Source: an uncultured Acidimicrobiales bacterium (GTDB taxonomy: Bacteria; Actinomycetota; Acidimicrobiia; Acidimicrobiales; SZUA-35). From it: DNA of 10,373 bases. The notes under the pieces were generated by a model. That model saw only the letters and a program-made list of their open reading frames with translations. It had not been told where the DNA came from and did not search any database. The stretch is from positions 1 to 10,373 of the forward strand of contig CALJAE010000056.1 of the NCBI GenBank assembly GCA_938028175.1, in the 5' to 3' direction. Made by a program: the position numbers and the translations under genes. Below, in pieces: positions 6,055-10,373 of the stretch. The first letter of the stretch is position 1. The number at the start of each line of letters is the position of its first letter.

Positions 6055-7935
6055 ATGGACCCAAATTTTATTCAGAACCCCGAAGCACAACAACCGATTG
6101 ATGAATTCAGCAATACTTCTGGCGAAGACTTCATCCCGCCACAACGCCTTGCCTATGACTTCACAGAGGCTTTGAAACCAAGAGAGCAGGGCTTCAGCTC
6201 ACACTACATATCAATGTTTGCCGCCGCATTTGCCTTTGCACTAGGGCTCGGACATCTGTTACTCGGTAGCCCAACTGAGTCAACGGCTTGGCAATTCTTT
6301 GTAATGGCCTTTATTGCTATTGCAGCCGCAGTGGCAGCTAATCTTCCAGTATCCCCCAAGGAACTGGTCGAACCAATATTTGCTGGTTTGTCATCTGGGG
6401 CTTGGTTTTTTTCAGTCTTCGTAGTCGGGATTGCTTTCGGATCCACCGTTGCTGCTGTGATGCTAGGAGTTCTCGGACTAATAGCGATCGCTGCATTTGC
6501 TTCGCCTGCGTTCAAAGGTTACTGGGCCGTTGCTGTGGTCGGTGCTGCCACCTTTTTAAGCGCCATCGGAGGACTTATAGATCCTGTCTCTGAAATTAAT
6601 CTTGTTCTGCGTGGCGGAATTATCGGAATCTTGCTCCAAGAATTTGGCACAGTGTTCGGTGGCGGCGGGATTGCCGATGCCTTGGAGGGCCAAGTCGGAC
6701 CACGAGCATTCATACTGATTCCATTAATTACTCTTGGGTTAGCTGCCTTGTTCTTCAGCGCAAGGAACCGCTACCTCAGCTCAATCATTGCAGCCACACT
6801 CACCTTTGTGATTTATGCGGGTAGTCCGTTTACCACCGGGCTAAATATTCTGGTTCTCCTTCTTGTCGTGATACTGGCGCTGATATTTGCTTGGCGTGCG
6901 ATTGAACAATTGAGTACAGTTTTCGTTTGGATTGCTTGCCTAACACCCGCTTTACTTGTCTCTGCCTATCTTGGGTCTTCGACCGGTCCAGGATTGATCA
7001 ATCTAATCTTTGTGTCAACAAGTCTTGCAGCCTTAGCCAACCTCAATACCATAGTCGGGTTTGTTAGTTCCAATATCAACAAGAGCACTGACGCTGCAGC
7101 ACCTAACCCCGATTTCAATCAAGGTCAACAATTCCAGGGAGCTCCGCAACAACAGGTTGACCCACAGCAGCAATTTGCTCAGGAACAGATCGCACACCAT
7201 CAAAACGTGCGGGAACAGTATCTACAGGAGCAACAGCAACACATTGCAGATCCGAACTATGCACAAGCGCATCAGCAAGTTGATCCAGCAACAGTCCAGA
7301 ATCAACCTCAGCAGTTTACTGATCAAGACCAAACACAGCATGCACAGCCGATGCAAGATGCCCTAGGCCGACCAAGTCATGTCACTAATGGAGCCGAGCA
7401 ACAAACCACAATACCTGCACAAGATCAGACCTATGTAGCCGGCAATCTTCCAGAAACTGAAGCAACAGAGTTCGTCACACAAAATGATGTTGACCCAGCT
7501 CAAACCTTTCAGCAAGAACAGGCTCAACCAGCCGAGACAGAACAATACGCTGAGTCTCCACTACCAACAAGGCAGAGACAAGGTCAGGTCACAGAACCTG
7601 AAGTTGACCAAACTGTAGAAACAACAATTCCTGACAAAACTCAAACAGATCAACCAGTGACAGCTTCGCAGCCGACAATAGAAGAGATCCAGCAAAGTAT
7701 TGCTGGCAACACAGAACAAACAGCGCCGCAACAGACTGCAGCCGAACAAGCACCCCAACCTGCCGCTGCTGCACAAGCTCTACCCGAACATAGAACATCG
7801 ATACAGATGCCGGCTGAACCAAACTGGTATCCGGATCCTAGGAGCCAATACGAATACCGCTGGTTCGATGGAACCAACTGGACACAATATGTGTCAGTCA
7901 ACGGCGAACAGATTACCGATCCAAATCCTATTTAG
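6055..7935 (+). CDS. Polytopic membrane protein with Gln-rich tail and C-terminal DUF2510 domain
   Basis: The 626 residues fall into three parts. Residues 1-48 are polar. Residues 49-340 hold about ten hydrophobic segments, clearest near 50-71, 79-98, 117-150 (two), 155-175, 217-235, 240-256, 263-280, 288-306 and 314-335, with Gly-Gly-Gly-Gly at 202-205 in a loop. Residues 344-585 form a long Gln/Pro/Thr-rich, probably disordered tail with a recurring Val/Ala-Asp-Pro followed by Gln-rich sequence (368, 398, 409, 479). Residues 587-612 match DUF2510: Asn-Trp-Tyr-Pro-Asp-Pro, Tyr-Arg-Trp-Phe-Asp-Gly-Thr-Asn-Trp-Thr. DUF2510 is a short, mostly actinobacterial module found on many membrane and secreted proteins; its function is unknown to me. 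I see no transporter or enzyme motif in the membrane part. The stop overlaps the convergent gene's stop. Its job is unassigned; an envelope or scaffold role is only a guess. Confidence 0.9.
   Translation: MDPNFIQNPEAQQPIDEFSNTSGEDFIPPQRLAYDFTEALKPREQGFSSHYISMFAAAFAFALGLGHLLLGSPTESTAWQFFVMAFIAIAAAVAANLPVSPKELVEPIFAGLSSGAWFFSVFVVGIAFGSTVAAVMLGVLGLIAIAAFASPAFKGYWAVAVVGAATFLSAIGGLIDPVSEINLVLRGGIIGILLQEFGTVFGGGGIADALEGQVGPRAFILIPLITLGLAALFFSARNRYLSSIIAATLTFVIYAGSPFTTGLNILVLLLVVILALIFAWRAIEQLSTVFVWIACLTPALLVSAYLGSSTGPGLINLIFVSTSLAALANLNTIVGFVSSNINKSTDAAAPNPDFNQGQQFQGAPQQQVDPQQQFAQEQIAHHQNVREQYLQEQQQHIADPNYAQAHQQVDPATVQNQPQQFTDQDQTQHAQPMQDALGRPSHVTNGAEQQTTIPAQDQTYVAGNLPETEATEFVTQNDVDPAQTFQQEQAQPAETEQYAESPLPTRQRQGQVTEPEVDQTVETTIPDKTQTDQPVTASQPTIEEIQQSIAGNTEQTAPQQTAAEQAPQPAAAAQALPEHRTSIQMPAEPNWYPDPRSQYEYRWFDGTNWTQYVSVNGEQITDPNPI
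7109..7810 (+). repeat. Gln-rich low-complexity segment encoded within the DUF2510 gene
   Basis: This stretch codes for residues of about 352-585, built mostly from CAA/CAG, GAA/GAG, CCA and ACA codons. Three-base near-repetition (CAA CAG CAA) is evident around 7147-7180 and 7225-7245. It keeps the frame throughout. Such DNA is prone to slippage and in-frame length change between strains. Confidence 0.6.
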
Positions 7936-8744
7936 AGGGCCTGGCCTCGACCTGATTGCTGTGTTACATCGGCGCTAACTCTGCCAGCTAGGCCAGGAAG
8001 CAGAGCAGCCCCATCGACGCTAGGAACGGAATCGCCAAACACGGATTTCGTTGTGTCTGGTGCTGGTGAGGTAGGACCAACATGCGGTAGAGCTTTGTCC
8101 TGGACACCTTTACCGTAGCCAAGTGCCTCGAGCACATTTCTACCTTCAGGATCAAGGGTAACCAGCTTGGTCCTGCGTTTACCCGAGCGATCTACACCAA
8201 GGTCGGCTACAACCTGTAGTGAGCCATGTATCTGCTCCCTCAAAACGCTATGTATCTGAGACATATAGGCCGCATTCGGCGCCCAAGCAAAGTCTTGTTG
8301 ATTCACTCCCTGCGATCTAAACACTAGGAAGTTACCATCCTCGCTAATAGCAATAGCTAGCCGATCGGATTTCTCGACTCCAGATGCTAACTCCAGCAGA
8401 CTCCTAGGATCGAGCGCTACAGTCGGTTGCCTATACTGGATGCGAAACTCTTTACGTGCACGCCAATTCGCAAGCGCTTTTTCACCATAACTGGTAACAA
8501 AATTTAGGGCAACATAGAACACCCCGACTGATCCCCTAGGGAGAGAGAGCGTAGGAGCGACCACGCTAAGCAGCAACAAAGTAGGAACCATTGGTGAAAA
8601 AGCCCACAGCACTTTGAACCAGAATGTAGACGAGAACATTCGGGCTCCCCGTACTTCTTTGAAGTGCTTTGCAACTAGTTCGCTTCGCCTTGCTTTGCTA
8701 AGGTCAAGCCACTTTGGACCACGATATTTCTCTATACCCGCCAT
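7932..8744 (-). CDS. Two-helix membrane protein of unknown function (270 aa), downstream of pheT
   Basis: I do not recognise this protein. The N-terminal 42 residues are rich in Lys and Arg. Two hydrophobic segments follow (about 44-66 and 70-88), separated by a tight Pro-Arg-Gly turn and followed by a basic stretch (94-105). By the positive-inside rule both ends should be cytoplasmic. Residues 108-210 look folded (alternating helix and strand, with Ile-Ser-Glu-Asp-Gly-Asn at 133-138). The last 60 residues are rich in Pro, Ser, Gly and Ala and probably disordered. The ATG at 8744 is 18 bp after the pheT stop. A perfect TATAAT ends 7 nt before it, so it probably has its own leaderless transcript as well as read-through from pheT. 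The stop TAA overlaps the DUF2510 gene's TAG by 4 bp tail-to-tail, leaving no room for a terminator between them. Confidence 0.78.
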   Translation of the reverse strand: MAGIEKYRGPKWLDLSKARRSELVAKHFKEVRGARMFSSTFWFKVLWAFSPMVPTLLLLSVVAPTLSLPRGSVGVFYVALNFVTSYGEKALANWRARKEFRIQYRQPTVALDPRSLLELASGVEKSDRLAIAISEDGNFLVFRSQGVNQQDFAWAPNAAYMSQIHSVLREQIHGSLQVVADLGVDRSGKRRTKLVTLDPEGRNVLEALGYGKGVQDKALPHVGPTSPAPDTTKSVFGDSVPSVDGAALLPGLAGRVSADVTQQSGRGQAL

Positions 8745-8751
8745 ACACTCA

Positions 8752-8757
8752 ATTATA
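8752..8757 (-). promoter_or_regulatory. Consensus -10 box (TATAAT) for the 270-aa gene
   Basis: The hexamer TATAAT on the minus strand sits inside the 18-bp gap after pheT, 7 nt before the ATG at 8744. This is the same spacing as at tyrS and udk and predicts a leaderless mRNA. No good -35 is visible inside the end of pheT. Confidence 0.6.
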
Positions 8758-8762
8758 CAGCT

Positions 8763-9731
8763 TTAAGAACGCAATTTAGCCCCGCACTTTTTCTCCACAT
8801 CATCGATGCAACGTTGACGCAACTTAGCAACTTCATCGTCCTTAAGGGTGTGATCTAGCGCCTGAAATCGAAGTGAATAAGCCAGCGAGCGGGAGCCTGA
8901 GCCATCGTCTTTGCGGAACACGTCGAACAGTTCGACACTTACTAGTTCTTTGCCACCAGCGGTTCTAAGAGTTCCTTCGACAGATGATGCTTGGACACTT
9001 TCTGGTACATCAAAGGCGAGGTCGACGTCTGATGGCGGATACTTTGACACTGCTGCAAGCTTCGGAGGCTTAGCTAAAGCATCAACAATTGTCGCCATGT
9101 CAATCTCGATATAGGCGACACGTCCATTAACCTTGAAACGTTCGAGTACAGCTGGAGATACTTCGCCTACTCCACCGATAACTTTGCCCCGGAACTTAAC
9201 AGAGGCTGACCTTGTTGGATGTAAGCCATCAACAGCTTCGTTAATGTACTGAGCATCTAAACCAAGCACTGCGAACATGCTGCGAATCGTTTGCATCGCT
9301 GAAGTTGCAGCGGAGCCTGACTCATCAAAGCCAAACTCGATAAATGCGATTCGCTCAACCTCGGTTGGCAATACATCGTCGCTCGAAATAGTTGGGTCAG
9401 TAATTGCGCCTAGTTCGAACAGTGCACCTGCCTGTGCCTGATGGCTTTGGTTGTAGCGCACGGCCTTAAGGAGCCCTGGAAGCATTGAGGTTCTAAGAAT
9501 TGACTCTTCTGCAACCAATGGGTTCACTAGCTTGATGCCGGCTTCGCTTAGATCGGCAGCTGTCAAATCCCCCGGAGCCAAGAATGGCAGAGGCATAGCT
9601 TCTGAGAAGCCAAGTGATCGTGCAGTAGTTCGTAAACGTCTACGTGTCTTCTGTAAATGAGTCAGTGCACCAGCGTCAGGGCCTTTAGGTACTGTTGGGA
9701 CAAGGCGGTCGTAGCCGTAATGGCGTAACAC
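8763..9731 (-). CDS. pheT: Phenylalanyl-tRNA synthetase beta subunit, C-terminal part (downstream of in-frame stop)
   Basis: This is the second half of PheT, the beta chain of the alpha2-beta2 enzyme that charges tRNA-Phe. It follows an in-frame TAA (9747-9749) in the same reading frame, so the two pieces are best read as one gene. Homology actually begins at the codons right after the stop (Asp-Val-Ile-Glu-Glu), then Leu-Arg-His-Tyr-Gly-Tyr-Asp. The catalytic-like core follows, with Asn-Pro-Leu-Val-Ala-Glu-Glu-Ser-Ile-Leu-Arg-Thr-Ser-Met-Leu-Pro-Gly-Leu. The last 94 residues (8766-9047) form the FDX-ACB anticodon-binding domain: Lys-Tyr-Pro-Pro-Ser-Asp-Val-Asp-Leu-Ala at its start and Ser-Leu-Ala-Tyr-Ser-Leu-Arg-Phe later. 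The GTG at 9731 is only the first possible restart; no Shine-Dalgarno or -10 marks it as real. Stop TAA, 18 bp before the 270-residue gene. Confidence 0.93.
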   Translation of the reverse strand: MLRHYGYDRLVPTVPKGPDAGALTHLQKTRRRLRTTARSLGFSEAMPLPFLAPGDLTAADLSEAGIKLVNPLVAEESILRTSMLPGLLKAVRYNQSHQAQAGALFELGAITDPTISSDDVLPTEVERIAFIEFGFDESGSAATSAMQTIRSMFAVLGLDAQYINEAVDGLHPTRSASVKFRGKVIGGVGEVSPAVLERFKVNGRVAYIEIDMATIVDALAKPPKLAAVSKYPPSDVDLAFDVPESVQASSVEGTLRTAGGKELVSVELFDVFRKDDGSGSRSLAYSLRFQALDHTLKDDEVAKLRQRCIDDVEKKCGAKLRS

Positions 9732-9746
9732 TTCTTCTATGACGTC

Positions 9747-9749
9747 TTA
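9747..9749 (-). other. pheT: In-frame TAA stop codon interrupting pheT
   Basis: The minus-strand codon at 9749-9747 is TAA (plus strand TTA). The sequence before it (Arg-Pro-Asp-Ser-Ser-Ile-Glu) and after it (Asp-Val-Ile-Glu-Glu-Val) joins without a gap into the conserved end of the PheT B5 domain, so this is one substituted codon and not a frameshift. From recalled PheT sequences Glu is common here, so GAA to TAA is a likely single-base origin; TTA (Leu) would also need one change. Other genes here use TAA as a normal stop, for example the NUDIX gene, udk and the 179-residue gene, so a changed genetic code is unlikely. Confidence 0.9.
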
Positions 9750-10373
9750 TTCTATAGACGAGTCTGGGCGCCAACTCGGAATAGCAACAGACAGCGTATT
9801 TCCACCATCTGTAGTTGCATAACCAATTGGATCGAGCAGCGACTTAATGTCAGAAGCACTGATCTCATGACCTAAATACATTGAGACTCGTTCGGGGCGA
9901 ACGTCGACGCTGGCGGCTGTATGGCCGGCGCCGTCTTCGACTATTGAGACATCGGCTACGGTCGCTCCACAAATGTCGGCTGCAAGCTCACAGAAGCGCT
10001 CGAGAGCTCGCTCGACTCCAAGAGGATCCACGCCACGTTCAAAACGAGTTGATGCTTCAGATCTTAGATTCAGGCGTCTGGCAGTCTTGGCTGTTGTCAG
10101 CCTGTCCCAGATAGCTGCCTCGACCACGATCTGCGTTGTGTTGTCATTGATCTCGGTACTAGCGCCACCCATGACGCCGGCTACACCGATAACTGTGTCG
10201 TTGCCGTCGATGATTGCCATATCGGCTTCGCTTAGGGAGCGCTTCTGATCGTCGAGAGTAACGATTTCTTCGTCTGCCTTTGCTAGGCGAACACCAAGGA
10301 TGCTGCCTTCAACTAAGTTGAGATCGTAGGTGTGGGTTGGTTGACCGAGTTCTAACATCACATAGTTTGAGAT
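9747..10373 (-). CDS. pheT: Phenylalanyl-tRNA synthetase beta subunit, middle part (partial at window edge, ends at in-frame stop)
   Basis: The frame is open to the right edge; upstream of the first visible ATG it continues as Ile-Ser-Asn-Tyr-Val, which is PheT sequence, so the true start lies outside the window. Conserved B3/B4 features are present: Met-Leu-Glu-Leu-Gly-Gln-Pro-Thr-His-Thr-Tyr-Asp, Gly-Val-Ala-Gly-Val-Met-Gly-Gly, and Leu-Arg-Ser-Glu-Ala-Ser-Thr-Arg-Phe-Glu-Arg-Gly-Val-Asp-Pro. The B5 DNA-binding-like domain follows and ends in Pro-Ser-Trp-Arg-Pro-Asp. The tRNA-binding N-terminal domain, roughly the first third of an 800-residue protein, is missing because of the edge. The piece ends at TAA where a full-length PheT would continue. 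pheS, the usual upstream partner, is not in the window. Residues that should differ under loss of function look intact, so decay, if real, is very recent. Confidence 0.93.
   Translation of the reverse strand: MSNYVMLELGQPTHTYDLNLVEGSILGVRLAKADEEIVTLDDQKRSLSEADMAIIDGNDTVIGVAGVMGGASTEINDNTTQIVVEAAIWDRLTTAKTARRLNLRSEASTRFERGVDPLGVERALERFCELAADICGATVADVSIVEDGAGHTAASVDVRPERVSMYLGHEISASDIKSLLDPIGYATTDGGNTLSVAIPSWRPDSSIE

Noticed and set aside
7061..7366. Alternative plus-strand frame of about 100 codons within the Gln-rich tail region
   Set aside because: It is a product of the CAA/CAG repeat composition; the long frame continues through it and ends in a recognisable DUF2510.
7109..7810. Nucleotide-level tandem array or CRISPR-like repeats in the Gln-rich segment
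   Set aside because: Units have no constant length, spacing or palindromic character; the similarity is codon-level low complexity.
7935..7948. GAGGGCCTGGCCTC near-palindrome just after the DUF2510 gene stop, as a terminator
   Set aside because: Only a four-base stem with a six-base loop forms cleanly, and no T-run follows on either strand.
9732..9749. Frameshift between the two pheT pieces
   Set aside because: Both pieces lie in the same frame and the residues join without gain or loss; a single stop codon explains the break.
8763..10373. Reassigned TAA codon in this genome
   Set aside because: Other genes in the window end in TAA at natural C-termini, so TAA is a normal stop here.
1..10373. 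Mobile element, prophage, toxin-antitoxin or defence island
   Set aside because: No transposase, integrase, phage structural gene, terminal inverted repeats or defence-type enzyme motif was seen; the recognised genes are housekeeping or envelope genes.

Overview
The window comes from a bacterium, most likely an actinobacterium (Actinomycetota). The best marker is the C-terminal DUF2510 module (Trp-Tyr-Pro-Asp-Pro ... Trp-Phe-Asp-Gly-Thr-Asn-Trp-Thr) of the 626-residue membrane protein, a domain concentrated in that phylum. Support comes from starts that lack Shine-Dalgarno sequences but have a -10-like hexamer just upstream, which suggests leaderless transcripts. Base composition looks balanced, not GC-rich, and genes are tightly packed. 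That would fit a streamlined aquatic lineage, but I cannot place it below phylum.

Layout, left to right. A leftward block (1-3265) reads NUDIX hydrolase -> tyrosyl-tRNA synthetase (tyrS) -> alkyltransferase-like DNA repair protein -> O-antigen ligase/polymerase-like membrane protein, the last running off the left edge. A 79-bp divergent gap separates it from a rightward block (3345-5510): D-2-hydroxyacid dehydrogenase, a small single-pass membrane protein of unknown function, and uridine kinase (udk). udk runs tail-to-tail into a leftward unknown gene (154 aa) with 30 bp overlap. After a 109-bp divergent gap comes the large DUF2510 membrane protein with a long Gln-rich tail (rightward). Its stop overlaps by 4 bp the stop of a leftward two-helix membrane protein of unknown function (270 aa). 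Upstream of that gene, at the right edge, lies pheT (phenylalanyl-tRNA synthetase beta subunit), also leftward and cut by the window end.

Most genes are housekeeping: two aminoacyl-tRNA synthetases, pyrimidine salvage and repair of alkylated DNA. The polysaccharide ligase-like gene and the DUF2510 protein are envelope functions. I see no mobile element, CRISPR array, tRNA, rRNA or phage gene.

The points most worth a second look are an in-frame TAA inside the essential gene pheT with the reading frame intact on both sides, the repeated hexamer-to-start spacing that implies leaderless transcription, the DUF2510 protein, and three orphan genes. I did not find convincing evidence of a new multi-gene system.
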